Source: Microbacterium timonense
GTDB taxonomy: Bacteria > Actinomycetota > Actinomycetes > Actinomycetales > Microbacteriaceae
Reading direction: 5' to 3'
Assembly (NCBI RefSeq): GCF_900292075.1
Contig: NZ_OLMV01000001.1
Coordinates: 558,001 to 622,000, forward strand
DNA length: 64,000 bases
The first letter of the stretch is position 1. Every line of letters begins with the position of its first letter. The notes below the pieces were generated by a model that saw nothing but the letters and a program-made list of their open reading frames with translations, had not been told where the DNA came from and ran no database searches. Of this stretch, positions 27,441 through 37,802 are shown piece after piece. Made by a program: the position numbers and the translations under genes.

Positions 27441-29495
27441 ATGCCGACCGACGACAACCCGCTGCTCTCCCCCTCCTCGCTTCCGTACGGCCTTCCCGAC
27501 TACGGCATCATCAAGCCCGAGCACTACCTCCCGGCCTTCCGCGCCGCCTTCGACGAGCACTCGCGCGAGATCGCGAACATCACGCGCGACCGCTCGATGC
27601 CGACTTTCGAGAACACCCTCGTGCCTCTCGAGGAGAGCGGGCGCCTGCTCGGGGATATCGCGCGCACGTTCTACACCGTGTCGTCCGCGGACGCCACGAC
27701 CGAGGTGCAGCAGATCGAAGAGCAGTTGGCGCCGTTGATGTCAGCCCACCAGGACTCCATCCAGCTGAACTCGGAGCTGTTCTGGCGCATCAAGACGATC
27801 CATGACCAGCTCGACGAGCTGGATCTGTCACCCGAGCAGCGGTATCTCGTCGAACGCCATTACACCGAAATGTCTCACGCCGGCGCAGGCCTCGACGATC
27901 AGTCGAAGGCGCGTTTGACCGACCTCAACCAACGGCTCTCCACGCTCACCACCCAGTTCGAGAAGAATCTGCTCGCCGACACCAATGACCTCGCCGTCGT
28001 CTTCGACGATCCTGCCGACTTGGACGGTCTTGCTGAGGGCGAGCTCTCGGCGGCCTCGCAGGCGGCCTCCGATCGCGGGCTCGAGGGCAAGTGGGTCGTG
28101 ACACTCACCCTCTTCACCGGTCACCCGTACCTGTCCAGTCTCACCCGCCGGGCGTCGCGCGAGCGCTTGCTTGCGGCTTCCCGCTCGCGCGGCTCCCGAG
28201 GCAACGAGCACGACAACCGGGAGACGCTCCGCGAGATCGTGCGTCTGCGCGCCGAGCGTGCCGCCCTTCTGGGATACGAGTCTCACGCCGCGTACGTCAC
28301 ATCCGACGAGACGGCAGGCTCACCGGCCGCCGTGCACGACCTGCTGCGCAGGCTCGCCGTACCGGCCGCTCGCAACGCCCGCCGCGAGCAGGAGAAGCTG
28401 CAGGCGATCATCGACGCGGAGGCGGACCCGTTCCCGCTCGAGGCGCACGACTGGGCGTTCTACACCGAGAAGGTGCGCGCTGCCGAGTACGACCTCGACC
28501 GCGCGGCGCTGCGACCGTGGTTCGAGGCGGAGCAGGTGCTGCGCGACGGTGTCTTCCGCGCCGCGACGCAGCTGTACGGCATCACGTTCACGGAGCGCAC
28601 GGACCTGGCCGGATACCACCCCGACAACCGGATCTTCGAGGTTCGCAACGCGGACGGCTCGCCGCTCGGGCTGTACCTCCTGGATCTCTACACGCGTGAC
28701 ACCAAGCGCGGCGGCGCCTGGATGAACTCGATCGTCCTCCAATCGCGGCTGCGCGGCACCGCGCCAGTGGTCGTCAACAACCTCAATGTGCCCAAGCCGG
28801 CGCCGGGCCGGCCGACGCTGCTGACCCTCGACGAGGTGACGACGCTGTTCCACGAGTTCGGACACGCGCTGCACGGGCTCTTCGCCACCGTCACCTACCC
28901 GCACTTCGCGGGAACCAACGTCTTCCGCGACTTCGTGGAGTTCCCCAGTCAGGTCAACGAGATGTGGATCTACTGGCCCGAGATCCTCGCCTCCTACGCG
29001 CGGCACATCGACACGGGTGAGCCGCTTCCCGCGGAGGTCGTCGAGAAGCTTCACGCGTCCGAGGCGTTCAACCAGGGTTTCGCGACCAGCGAGTACCTCG
29101 CGGCCGCGTGGCTGGACCAGGCCTGGCACTCGCTCTCGGTCGAAGAGGCGACGGCCGACATCGACGTCAACGAGTTCGAGGCATCCGCCCTCGCCGACAT
29201 CGGCCTGGACAACCCCGTGGTGCCGACGCGTTACTCGTCGACCTACTTCGCCCACGTGTTCTCGGGCGGCTACAGCGCCGGGTACTACTCGTACATCTGG
29301 AGCGAGGTGCTCGATGCCGACACCGTCGAGTGGTTCCGCGAGAACGGCGGTCTGCGCCGCGAGAACGGTGACCGGTTCCGCGAGCGGCTCCTCGGAGTGG
29401 GAGGGTCCAAGGACCCGCTGGAGGCGTACCGCGACTTCCGTGGCCGGGATGCCGAGATCCAGCCGCTGCTGGAGCGACGCGGGCTATCCGACTGA
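27441..29495 (+). CDS. dcp: M3 family peptidyl-dipeptidase Dcp
   Basis: Dcp is a zinc metallopeptidase that removes C-terminal dipeptides, mostly from peptides in the cytoplasm. The 684-residue length fits the family. The zinc motif HEFGH is at 471-475 (TLFHEFGHALHG), with the third ligand in the following helix, and FVEFPSQVNEMW and YSSTYFAHVFSGGYSAGYYSY near the C-terminus are typical. The start MPTDDNP at 27441 is chosen because the upstream extension runs through the repeat operator. It ends 2 bp from the convergent regulator gene. Confidence 0.94.
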   Translation: MPTDDNPLLSPSSLPYGLPDYGIIKPEHYLPAFRAAFDEHSREIANITRDRSMPTFENTLVPLEESGRLLGDIARTFYTVSSADATTEVQQIEEQLAPLMSAHQDSIQLNSELFWRIKTIHDQLDELDLSPEQRYLVERHYTEMSHAGAGLDDQSKARLTDLNQRLSTLTTQFEKNLLADTNDLAVVFDDPADLDGLAEGELSAASQAASDRGLEGKWVVTLTLFTGHPYLSSLTRRASRERLLAASRSRGSRGNEHDNRETLREIVRLRAERAALLGYESHAAYVTSDETAGSPAAVHDLLRRLAVPAARNARREQEKLQAIIDAEADPFPLEAHDWAFYTEKVRAAEYDLDRAALRPWFEAEQVLRDGVFRAATQLYGITFTERTDLAGYHPDNRIFEVRNADGSPLGLYLLDLYTRDTKRGGAWMNSIVLQSRLRGTAPVVVNNLNVPKPAPGRPTLLTLDEVTTLFHEFGHALHGLFATVTYPHFAGTNVFRDFVEFPSQVNEMWIYWPEILASYARHIDTGEPLPAEVVEKLHASEAFNQGFATSEYLAAAWLDQAWHSLSVEEATADIDVNEFEASALADIGLDNPVVPTRYSSTYFAHVFSGGYSAGYYSYIWSEVLDADTVEWFRENGGLRRENGDRFRERLLGVGGSKDPLEAYRDFRGRDAEIQPLLERRGLSD

Positions 29496-29497
29496 CG

Positions 29498-30568
29498 TCA
29501 GCGCGCGTTCGCGACGGCCCACGCCGCCGCGGCGGAACGGGACGGCACGCCCAGCTTGGTGCGGGCGTTCGCGACGTGCCGATGAACTGTATGCACGCTG
29601 AGGAAGAGCTCGGACGCGATCTGAGCATCCGTCCTGCCCTTCGCAACGAGGAGCAGTACCTCGAGTTCACGAGCCGAGATCGGCGACGGTCGCTGCGTGC
29701 GACGCGCCGCCTCCGCGTCGACGGCGCCCGGAGAGAGGCTCACGTGCATCTCATCCACTCCGTCGAACGCCATCGCGCGCCGAAGGAAGGTCGCCGCGTC
29801 GCCATGCCATGGATGGTGGGCGTCGCCGTCGAGAACCTCGAGATGAGCTCCCGGGATCGCCTGCGCCGTCGCCACGCCGAGTGCGAGCCGGATCGCACGG
29901 TCGCCGCGACGGTGCAGCACGAGTGTGGGCGCGCGTACGGCGGGCGCCGATTCGCGGGCGTCGAACTGGTACACAGCCTCGAGGGCCGCCGCGGCCATAT
30001 GCGGCGTCGCGGAAGAGCGCTGATGAGCGATGTACGCCCGCCGCTGCTCCGGCGTCGCATCGGGGTAGAAGATGTCGGACATCACTCGTGAACTCACCCC
30101 CCAGCTGCGACGCACCATCTCCACCAGGGCCTCTCGGTCCGGCGCAGCGGCCACTGACCCGCCATCCAGGTAAGGCCCCGCGAGCACGAGACGATGCACG
30201 CGCTCGGGGTACCGTGCGGCGAACTCGACTGCGATCGGGCAGCCCGATGACCCCGCCATGATTGTGACCTGGTCGACTCGGGCGGCATCGAGCACCGCGG
30301 CCACCGCGTCGACGTGCGGACCCAGCGTGATCGGCGTCTCGCCGCGTGAACGCGAAAGCCCACTGCCGGGCAAGTCCATCCGGATCACCCGCCGATGGCG
30401 GGCCATCTCGCTCGCGAACGCCCGAAACGGCGGGGACGCCCAGTCGTGGGGGAGGTGACTCATCCACCAACCGCCGATGAGGACGGGCTCGCCGTCGCCC
30501 AGCTCCGACCAGGCGACATCATCGGTTCCCGACCAGGCATAGCGAACGTCGACAGACGCGGACTCCAC
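29498..30568 (-). CDS. Alpha/beta-hydrolase fused to a LuxR-type DNA-binding domain
   Basis: About 356 residues from GTG 30568. The start is uncertain because no strong ribosome site is seen and the frame stays open to 30751. The first ~270 residues are an alpha/beta-hydrolase: oxyanion region IGGWWMSHL, nucleophile elbow AGSSGCPIAVEF, a late acid and DAHHPWHG with the base His. The C-terminal ~65 residues are a LuxR helix-turn-helix (ISARELEVLLLVAKGRTDAQIASELFLSVHTVHRHVANARTKLG, shown by ISARE...HTVHRH). The nucleophile serine is kept, so the sensor half may hydrolyse or just bind its ligand. It may regulate the nearby hotdog or epoxide hydrolase genes. Confidence 0.85.
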   Translation of the reverse strand: MESASVDVRYAWSGTDDVAWSELGDGEPVLIGGWWMSHLPHDWASPPFRAFASEMARHRRVIRMDLPGSGLSRSRGETPITLGPHVDAVAAVLDAARVDQVTIMAGSSGCPIAVEFAARYPERVHRLVLAGPYLDGGSVAAAPDREALVEMVRRSWGVSSRVMSDIFYPDATPEQRRAYIAHQRSSATPHMAAAALEAVYQFDARESAPAVRAPTLVLHRRGDRAIRLALGVATAQAIPGAHLEVLDGDAHHPWHGDAATFLRRAMAFDGVDEMHVSLSPGAVDAEAARRTQRPSPISARELEVLLLVAKGRTDAQIASELFLSVHTVHRHVANARTKLGVPSRSAAAAWAVANAR

Positions 30569-30794
30569 GCCATCAGTATGGACGACCGGGCCCGCGAGAT
30601 GCGGTGCCGGTCGTGCGGCGTCGCGACACCGTGCGCTGCTGCCCGTCATCATCCATCCGGTAGAAACGACCGCCTGGACGGCTTCAGCGCGAAGTCGGGC
30701 CACGGCACCCAGTCGGTCAGGGTGCCGGCGATCGCGTGGTGACCGCGCCACGCGCGGAGCTGACCCATCGCAATCGCCGGCGAACGCGTGCGTC

Positions 30795-31604
30795 TCACCT
30801 CAGGCGACCGAGGAGCCACACGAGCCGCTGATGCCTGAGAGCGACCCAGGTGGAATCAGCCCGAGCGATCCGTTCTCCGGCGGCATCGACAATGACCACT
30901 GACGTCTCGTACCGACGGCCGTGCTGCTCACGCGTCCAGCTGAATACCACGAGGTGCTCACCCACGCGGGGGCGCCGCTCGACCTGAGCAGTCATGGTGC
31001 CGAGCAGGCACAGGACCCGCTGCCGCAATGCAGCAGCGGGAAAGCTCGGGCAATCCATCGCCCCCCACACGGCCGGGAAGTCGGCGATGCCCGCGTGCGC
31101 GTACGCTGCCCCGACGACCCACGGCGCCGCAAGGATCTCCGGGCGGTGCGGGACCGGCCCCGGCGTGACATGCATGCCATCCGCGCGCGCAGGCCCGCAG
31201 ACGACGCAGTCCGACAGCGCATGGCGCACTCCGACCAGGGGATGCGCCTCTCGTGCACGCCGCGCGTCGTCGAACGTGGGTGCGGGCGGAACGGCGGAAG
31301 CGTCGAGACGCCCCGGTCTCGCCTCGGCGACGAGCCTGGTCCGATCGAGGACGACGAGACCACCGGAGGGCGCGCCCGAGACGTCGAGCGGCACGCCAAG
31401 GCGGATCGGACGCCGCAGTGCGACCGTCACGGTCTCGGAATCGATGCGTGTCGCGATGGTGCCTGCGGCGAATCCGCCGTTGGCCGTGCGACGAGGTCCG
31501 TTGAGGGAACGGTCGATCTGCAGCCGCCCGGGCTGCACCGGATCCACGATGGTGGGTGCGACGGTGACGGCAGCAGTGGCGTGCTGTGTGGCGGATGTAG
31601 ACAT
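30795..31604 (-). CDS. Hotdog-fold-like protein with CVVCGP motif (putative thioesterase relative)
   Basis: This 269-residue protein starts at MSTSATQH. It is built like two hotdog halves: LQIDRSLNGPRRTANGGFAAG resembles the first strand-helix of thioesterases with an N/H-to-GG pattern, and WGAMDCPSFPAAAL is the second helix of a second half. Between them, ALSDCVVCGPARADGMHV carries a Cys-x-x-Cys pair seen in related actinobacterial proteins. The usual acidic catalytic residue is not obvious. The hotdog assignment rests on the pattern and is moderate; the substrate is unknown. Confidence 0.6.
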   Translation of the reverse strand: MSTSATQHATAAVTVAPTIVDPVQPGRLQIDRSLNGPRRTANGGFAAGTIATRIDSETVTVALRRPIRLGVPLDVSGAPSGGLVVLDRTRLVAEARPGRLDASAVPPAPTFDDARRAREAHPLVGVRHALSDCVVCGPARADGMHVTPGPVPHRPEILAAPWVVGAAYAHAGIADFPAVWGAMDCPSFPAAALRQRVLCLLGTMTAQVERRPRVGEHLVVFSWTREQHGRRYETSVVIVDAAGERIARADSTWVALRHQRLVWLLGRLR

Positions 31605-31689
31605 GCAACAAGCAAATCGTCGCCGAGCGCGTCGTGCATCGCCGGGATGGGCTATCAGCATGGCCCGATCCGGCCATGTCCGACTGTTC

Positions 31690-32808
31690 TCAGAGCGCTC
31701 TGACCTCGCGAGCCAGCCACCGCGCCCGGTCCGCCATCGTGGTCGGCACCTCGGCGGCGGCGAAGTGTCCGCCCTCGTTCAGTCGCTCGAACGTCCTGAG
31801 GTCGCGGTAGAAGCGACGGGCGAGCGCCTCGGGATAGTCGGCTTCGTGCCGTTGGATGTGCACGGATGCCGGCACCTCGACGGGCGGCATCCTGTCCGGC
31901 TGGTCGGCGCCCTCGTAATAGGGCCGGAAGGACGATCCGATGCACTGCGTCGTCCAGTAGATCATCGCCTCGGTGAGGATGCGTTCGCGCGAGATGCGCG
32001 TCTCGACCGCCCGCGGGTCGCCCTCGGGCGTGTCGCTCCACTCCACGAGCTTCTCCGCGAGCCACGCGAGCAGCCCCGCGGGCGAATCGTTCAGCGCCGC
32101 GGCGAGGGTGTCGGGCCGTGTCGCCTGCACGTGGCCGTAGGCCCCGTTGCGGCCGCCCCAGTTGTCGAGTCGCTCGAAGAAGGCGATCTCATCGGGGGCC
32201 GTGAGGTGCTGCCGCTCCTCGCGCGATGGAAAGTGCGAGTGGGTGACGAGGATGCCTGCCACAGCGTCGGGGTAGGAGCCCGCGATCAGGTCGTTGACGT
32301 TGGCCGAGACGTCCTCACCGTAGGTGAGGTACGTGCGGTAGCCCAGCACGTCTGTCATCAGCTCGTGCATCGTCTGGGCCAGACGCACCTCGGTGACCGG
32401 GCCGGCGGCGTACGGGCTCGAGTAAGCGAAACCCGGGAGGCTCGCCACCACGACGTGGAAATCGGGCAGCAGATCGGCGAAGTCGAGCTGCAGAGCGAAG
32501 GTGTGCGGCCAGCCGTGCATCACCAGGAGCGCCGGTGCATCGGCGCGCGCCGACCGCAGATGCGCGAAGTGGATCGTGGAGTCGCCGATGTCTGCGAGGA
32601 ACTGTGGATGCCGGTTCAGCCACGCCTCGCGTGCGCGCCAGTCCCACGCGCGCCAGCTCGCCACGAGCTCCGCGAGATAGGCGGCTGTCATGCCGGACGA
32701 CGGTCGTCGCGGCGAGTCGGGAAGCGCACGGAAGTGGTCGAGCCGGTCGTGCAGGTCGGTCAGTACGGCGTCGTCGACAGCGATGGAGAAGGGGCGCGGG
32801 GTGCTCAC
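31690..32808 (-). CDS. Epoxide hydrolase (EPHX1-like, alpha/beta-hydrolase)
   Basis: These enzymes open epoxides to diols through an aspartate ester. The 372-residue protein has the N-terminal EHN domain ([23 protein letters not shown]-rich linker), the oxyanion motif HGWP near residue 95, and the nucleophile elbow YGEDVSANV near 160, with Asp as the likely nucleophile. A C-terminal base His lies in the GGHFAAAE motif. A tyrosine-containing lid follows the elbow. It stands alone, downstream of clpX by 43 bp on the same strand, with hotdog and LuxR-fusion genes after it. Confidence 0.9.
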   Translation of the reverse strand: MSTPRPFSIAVDDAVLTDLHDRLDHFRALPDSPRRPSSGMTAAYLAELVASWRAWDWRAREAWLNRHPQFLADIGDSTIHFAHLRSARADAPALLVMHGWPHTFALQLDFADLLPDFHVVVASLPGFAYSSPYAAGPVTEVRLAQTMHELMTDVLGYRTYLTYGEDVSANVNDLIAGSYPDAVAGILVTHSHFPSREERQHLTAPDEIAFFERLDNWGGRNGAYGHVQATRPDTLAAALNDSPAGLLAWLAEKLVEWSDTPEGDPRAVETRISRERILTEAMIYWTTQCIGSSFRPYYEGADQPDRMPPVEVPASVHIQRHEADYPEALARRFYRDLRTFERLNEGGHFAAAEVPTTMADRARWLAREVRAL

Positions 32809-32851
32809 GTCCCGACGCTAACGGCCCCCTCCGACACCGGAGACGACGCGG

Positions 32852-34120
<1,269 letters not shown>

Positions 34121-34265
34121 GCGGCTCCTCCTCGTCGCGACCGGGGGCGCGTCCCCCAGCTGTTCTCCGAGCCTAATAGCTGATGCCGACGTGCGGCGGC
34201 ATTGCGGCGCACGTTGTGGACGCCGCCGATTTCGCGCTCAGCGGACGCACGGGGCGGTACATGAC

Positions 34266-34304
34266 GACACCCCGCCGCCCGGCAGTTCCGGGCGACGGGG
34301 TGTC
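34266..34304 (-). terminator. Long hairpin between clpP2 and clpX
   Basis: GACACCCCG...CGCCCGG pairs with CCGGGCG...CGGGGTGTC (16 pairs with one internal mismatch) around a 5-nt loop, 26 nt past the clpP2 stop. There is no T tract, so partial termination or an mRNA-end stabiliser is as likely as full termination. Confidence 0.6.
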
Positions 34305-34330
34305 GCGGCATCCGCTCGAGGCGGCGTGAC

Positions 34331-35008
34331 CTACTTGGTGAGCGCCTGCTGCCCGCGCTTGCGGGTCGTCAGAACCTGGTCCACGAGACCGTACGCGACC
34401 GCCTCCTCGGCAGAGAGGATCTTGTCGCGGTCGATGTCCTTGTTGACCTCCTCGACCGACTTGTTCGAGTGCTTCGCGAGCGTCTCCTCCAGCCAGGTGC
34501 GCATGCGCATGATCTCCTGAGCCTGGATCTCGATGTCGGAGGCCTGACCGTGCCCAGCCTCGCCCATGGCGGGCTGGTGGATCAGGATGCGGGCGTTGGG
34601 CAGAGCCAGACGCTTGCCGGGGGCACCGGCGGCCAGCAGCACGGCTGCGGCCGAGGCGGCCTGGCCGAGCACGACCGTCTGGATCTGCGGCGACACGTAC
34701 TGCATAGTGTCGTAGATCGCCGTCATGGCCGTGAACGAGCCACCGGGCGAGTTGATGTACATGATGATGTCGCGATCGGGGTCCTGCGACTCGAGCACGA
34801 GCAGTTGCGCCATGACATCGTCCGCAGAGGCGTCGTCGACCTGCACGCCCAGGAAGATGACGCGGTCCTCGAAGAGCTTGTTGTACGGGTCCTGCCGCTT
34901 GTAGCCGTAGGCCGTGCGCTCCTCGAACTGCGGCAGGATGTAGCGGCTGCCGGGCATCTGAAGTCCCTGCGGCGCGGTGGGTGCGCCGCCGAAAGTGGGG
35001 GTCTGCAT
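34331..35008 (-). CDS. clpP2: ATP-dependent Clp protease proteolytic subunit ClpP2
   Basis: ClpP2 forms a heptameric ring that pairs with a ClpP1 ring into the active actinobacterial protease. The 225-residue chain carries catalytic Ser119 ([11 protein letters not shown]), His144 ([10 protein letters not shown]) and an Asp near 193. The N-terminal ~25 residues form a longer propeptide-like segment than in ClpP1. It lies 32 nt after clpP1. The 1/2 numbering follows the gene order in Mycobacterium. Confidence 0.96.
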   Translation of the reverse strand: MQTPTFGGAPTAPQGLQMPGSRYILPQFEERTAYGYKRQDPYNKLFEDRVIFLGVQVDDASADDVMAQLLVLESQDPDRDIIMYINSPGGSFTAMTAIYDTMQYVSPQIQTVVLGQAASAAAVLLAAGAPGKRLALPNARILIHQPAMGEAGHGQASDIEIQAQEIMRMRTWLEETLAKHSNKSVEEVNKDIDRDKILSAEEAVAYGLVDQVLTTRKRGQQALTK

Positions 35009-35040
35009 TGCGGGTTCTCTCTCTTTCGCCTCAGGTGCCG

Positions 35041-35643
35041 TCAGCTCGCGGACTCGCCGTTGCCGCCGGTGCCGCCGCCGCCGATCACATCGACCGCGGA
35101 CTCGCGGATGTGGTCGACGAAGCCGTACTCCAGCGCCTCCTGTGCCGTGAACCAGCGGTCACGATCGCCGTCGGCGTTGATCTGCTCCACCGACTTGCCG
35201 GTCTGCGCAGCCGTGATCTCGGCGAGGCGCTTCTTCATGTCGAGGATGAGCTGGGCCTGCGTCTGGATGTCGCTCGCGGTGCCGCCGAAGCCGCCGTGCG
35301 GCTGGTGGAGCAGCACGCGGGCGTTCGGCGTGATGTAGCGCTTGCCCTTTGTGCCGGCGGTCAGCAGGAGCTGTCCCATCGAGGCGGCCATGCCGATGCC
35401 GACCGTGACGATGTCGTTGGGCACGAACTGCATGGTGTCGTAGATCGCCATGCCGGCCGTGATCGAACCGCCGGGCGAGTTGACGTACAGGTAGATGTCC
35501 TTCTCGGAGTCCTCAGCGGCGAGAAGCAGGATCTTCGCGCAGATCTCGTTGGCGTTCTCGTCGCGCACCTCCGACCCCAGCCAGATGATGCGGTCCTTGA
35601 GCAGCCTGTCGAAGACGCTGGTCGCGACAAGTGGTTCGGCCAT
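35041..35643 (-). CDS. clpP1: ATP-dependent Clp protease proteolytic subunit ClpP1
   Basis: ClpP1 is the partner ring of ClpP2. The 200-residue protein has catalytic Ser88 ([11 protein letters not shown]), His113 ([11 protein letters not shown]) and the late Asp in the [15 protein letters not shown] stretch. It is first in the clpP1-clpP2 run, with a ClgR-like site and a -10 box just upstream and a strong terminator separating it from tig. Confidence 0.96.
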   Translation of the reverse strand: MAEPLVATSVFDRLLKDRIIWLGSEVRDENANEICAKILLLAAEDSEKDIYLYVNSPGGSITAGMAIYDTMQFVPNDIVTVGIGMAASMGQLLLTAGTKGKRYITPNARVLLHQPHGGFGGTASDIQTQAQLILDMKKRLAEITAAQTGKSVEQINADGDRDRWFTAQEALEYGFVDHIRESAVDVIGGGGTGGNGESAS

Positions 35644-35673
35644 GTGTACTCCTGTTTCCTTGGGTCGCCAACG

Positions 35674-35696
35674 AATCTACCGGCGCGCTGCGAGCG
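35674..35696 (-). promoter_or_regulatory. clpP1 promoter with ClgR-like box
   Basis: On the minus strand, CGCTCGCAGCG (35696-35686) matches the ClgR core CGCYNANRGCG except for one base, and TAGATT (35679-35674) is a plausible -10. The box occupies the -35/spacer region, where an activator would sit. ClgR activates clpP1P2 in related actinobacteria; no clgR gene is in this window. Confidence 0.45.
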
Positions 35697-35738
35697 ACCC
35701 GCCCGTGTTCGCCGTGGGCAGATCGGCCACATCGAAGG

Positions 35739-35772
35739 CGAAGGGACGGATGCCGCGGCATCCGTCCCTTCG
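35739..35772 (-). terminator. Terminator after tig
   Basis: A perfect 16-bp stem (CGAAGGGACGGATGCC / GGCATCCGTCCCTTCG) with a 2-nt loop lies 30 nt past the trigger factor stop on the minus strand. It is the strongest hairpin seen in this part of the window and should insulate tig from clpP1. Confidence 0.75.
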
Positions 35773-35801
35773 TCATTCACGTGTGCGCGGCAGCCGCCGC
35801 G

Positions 35802-37259
35802 TCACTCCTTCTCGGCAGCAGCCTTCTTGGCCGGTGCCTTCTTCGCGGGAGCCTTCTTGGCTGCGGTCTTCTTGGCGGGCTTCTCGGCCTCTTCGGCCTC
35901 GATCACCGCGTCGGCGTCGGCTGCGGCGTCCGCGATCTGCTCCGCCTCCTCGACGACCTCTTCCTCGGCCTCGGCCTCGTCCTCGACGGCGATGAAGCCG
36001 CTGAGGTCGACGGGCTTGCCGTTGGTGTCGACGACGGTCACCTTTCCGAGCGCGACGGCCAGGGCCTTGTTGCGCGCGACCTCGCCAACGATGGCGGGCA
36101 GCTGGTTGCCGTCCTGCAGCGCGTTGACGAACTCCTGGGGAGCCATGCCGTACTGTGCGGCGGACTGCACGAGGTACTGCGTGAGCTCGTCCTGCGAGAC
36201 CTGCACGTTCTGCTGCTCGGCGATCTTGTCCAGCAGCATCTGCGTCTTGAACTGCTTCTCGCTGGCCTCGGCCACCTCGGCGCGGTGGACGTCGTCTTCG
36301 AGGCGGCCCTCTGCCTCGAGGTGGTTGTGCACCTCGTCCTCGATGAGCTGAGGCGGAACGGGGATCTCGACCTGGTCGAGCAGCGTCTCGACGAGCTTGT
36401 CGCGCGCAGCCGACCCCTGCGAGAAGGCACCCTGCTGCCCGACGCGCTCCTTGAGGCTGTCGCGCAGCTCGCCGATGGTGTCGAACTCGCTCGCGATCTG
36501 AGCGAAGTCGTCGTCGGCCTCGGGAAGCTCGCGCTCCTTGACCGCCTTGACGGTGACCGAGACCTCGGCCTCTTCACCGGCGTGGTCGCCGCCGACCAGC
36601 TTGGAGCGGAATGTGGTGTCTTCGCCGGCGGTCAGCGACTCGATCGCCTCGTCGATGCCCTCGAGCAGCTCGCCCGAGCCCACCTCGTACGACACGCCCT
36701 CGGCGCGGTCGATCTCGGCGCCGTCGATGGTGGCCACGAGGTCCAGCTCGACGAAGTCGCCGGTGGCAGCCGGGCGATCGACCGTCACCAGCGTGCCGAA
36801 GCGGCCACGGAGCCGGTCGAGCTCGGCGTCGACGGCCTCCTCGTCGACCTCGACGGCGTCGACCTCGATGGTCGTTCCCTCGAAGGCGGGAAGCTCGAAG
36901 TCCGGGCGCACGTCGACCTCGACGTCGACCTCGAGGTCGCCGGAGAAGTCCTTCTCGTTCGGCCACTCGGTGACCTCGGCCGACGGCCGGCCCAGCACGC
37001 GCAGCTCGTTGGCGGCGACGGCCTCGCGGTAGAAGTTGTCCAGGCCTTCGCTGACCGCGTGCTCGAGCACGGCGACGCGGCCGATGCGCTGGTCGATGAT
37101 GGGGGCCGGCACCTTGCCCTTGCGGAAGCCGGGAATCTGCACGTCCTGCGCGATGTGCTCGTAGGCGTGCTTGATCGACGGCTTGAGCTCGTCAGGGCTG
37201 ACCGTGATGTGCAGCTTCACCCGGGTCGGGCTGAGCTTCTCGACGGTGCTGTTCACCAT
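35802..37259 (-). CDS. tig: Trigger factor with Lys/Ala-rich C-terminal tail
   Basis: Trigger factor binds the ribosome exit tunnel and shields new chains; it also has prolyl isomerase activity. The 485-residue protein starts at MVNSTVEKL. The ribosome-binding domain has the GFRKGKVP loop near residue 45, the FKBP-type domain lies at about 150-245, and the helical C-domain follows. The last ~60 residues are unusual: an acidic run, then a [16 protein letters not shown] basic repeat. It follows tRNA-Pro in the same direction. Confidence 0.96.
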   Translation of the reverse strand: MVNSTVEKLSPTRVKLHITVSPDELKPSIKHAYEHIAQDVQIPGFRKGKVPAPIIDQRIGRVAVLEHAVSEGLDNFYREAVAANELRVLGRPSAEVTEWPNEKDFSGDLEVDVEVDVRPDFELPAFEGTTIEVDAVEVDEEAVDAELDRLRGRFGTLVTVDRPAATGDFVELDLVATIDGAEIDRAEGVSYEVGSGELLEGIDEAIESLTAGEDTTFRSKLVGGDHAGEEAEVSVTVKAVKERELPEADDDFAQIASEFDTIGELRDSLKERVGQQGAFSQGSAARDKLVETLLDQVEIPVPPQLIEDEVHNHLEAEGRLEDDVHRAEVAEASEKQFKTQMLLDKIAEQQNVQVSQDELTQYLVQSAAQYGMAPQEFVNALQDGNQLPAIVGEVARNKALAVALGKVTVVDTNGKPVDLSGFIAVEDEAEAEEEVVEEAEQIADAAADADAVIEAEEAEKPAKKTAAKKAPAKKAPAKKAAAEKE

Positions 37260-37339
37260 GCCTGTTACTTCTCCTCTATCGGACCGCGCGCGTGCACGGT
37301 TGAAGGTCTGGGTCGCGAAAATTCTGTGAGGCCGTGATG

Positions 37340-37413
37340 TCGGGGCGACAGGATTTGAACCTGCGGCCTCCCGCTCCCAAAGCGGGCGCTCTACCAAGCT
37401 GAGCTACGCCCCG
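37340..37413 (-). tRNA. tRNA-Pro (TGG anticodon)
   Basis: The acceptor stem CGGGGCG pairs with CGCCCCG, with discriminator A (37340). The D arm is TAGCTCAGCTTGGTAGAGC. The anticodon loop TTTGGGA gives anticodon TGG. The T arm carries GGTTCAAATCC. CCA is not encoded. It lies 80 nt upstream of tig in the same direction and is divergent from tRNA-Gly. Confidence 0.95.
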
Positions 37414-37535
37414 GGCGGGTTCGCACGCATGCGCGCGCCTTTCGGCCCCGAGCAGTCTAGCCGACCCGCCCGGGCACCGTCTGCGCGGCACGGTCCGCGA
37501 CGCGCGCCGGTTCGAGTCGGGCCCTGTTCGTGACA

Positions 37536-37541
37536 TACAAT
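37536..37541 (+). promoter_or_regulatory. -10 box of the tRNA-Gly promoter
   Basis: TACAAT in TGACATACAATGG lies 25 nt before the mature tRNA-Gly end. TTCGAG (37511-37516) is a possible weak -35 at 19-nt spacing. The same ATACAAT word stands before valS. Confidence 0.5.
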
Positions 37542-37566
37542 GGCGGATGCCGCGGCTCGCCGCTGC

Positions 37567-37640
37567 GGGGATGTAGCTCAATGGCAGAGCCTCAGTCTTC
37601 CAAACTGATGGTGCGGGTTCGATTCCCGTCATCCCCTCCA
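37567..37640 (+). tRNA. tRNA-Gly (TCC anticodon), CCA encoded
   Basis: The acceptor stem GGGGATG pairs with CATCCCC, with discriminator T and encoded CCA (37638-37640). The D arm is AGCTCAATGGCAGAGC, the anticodon loop CTTCCAA gives anticodon TCC, and the T arm carries GGTTCGATTCC. It is followed 160 bp later by a hydrolase gene. Confidence 0.95.
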
Positions 37641-37802
37641 CTTCCTCATCGGAACGACACTCCCGCCGCGGACTTCCGCCTCGCATCGGTGCTCACGGGC
37701 CGCGCGCGCCGATCCGAGATTCACGCGATCCGCACTACCTGCCGCCTCCCGCGGAGCGGCAGACTGACAGCAGCACTGGGTCCTCGCCTGTCAGGAGGCG
37801 CG

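Noticed and set aside
37340..37640. Integration site for a mobile element at the tRNA-Pro/tRNA-Gly pair
   Set aside because: No integrase, no direct repeat of a tRNA end, and normal core genes on both sides.
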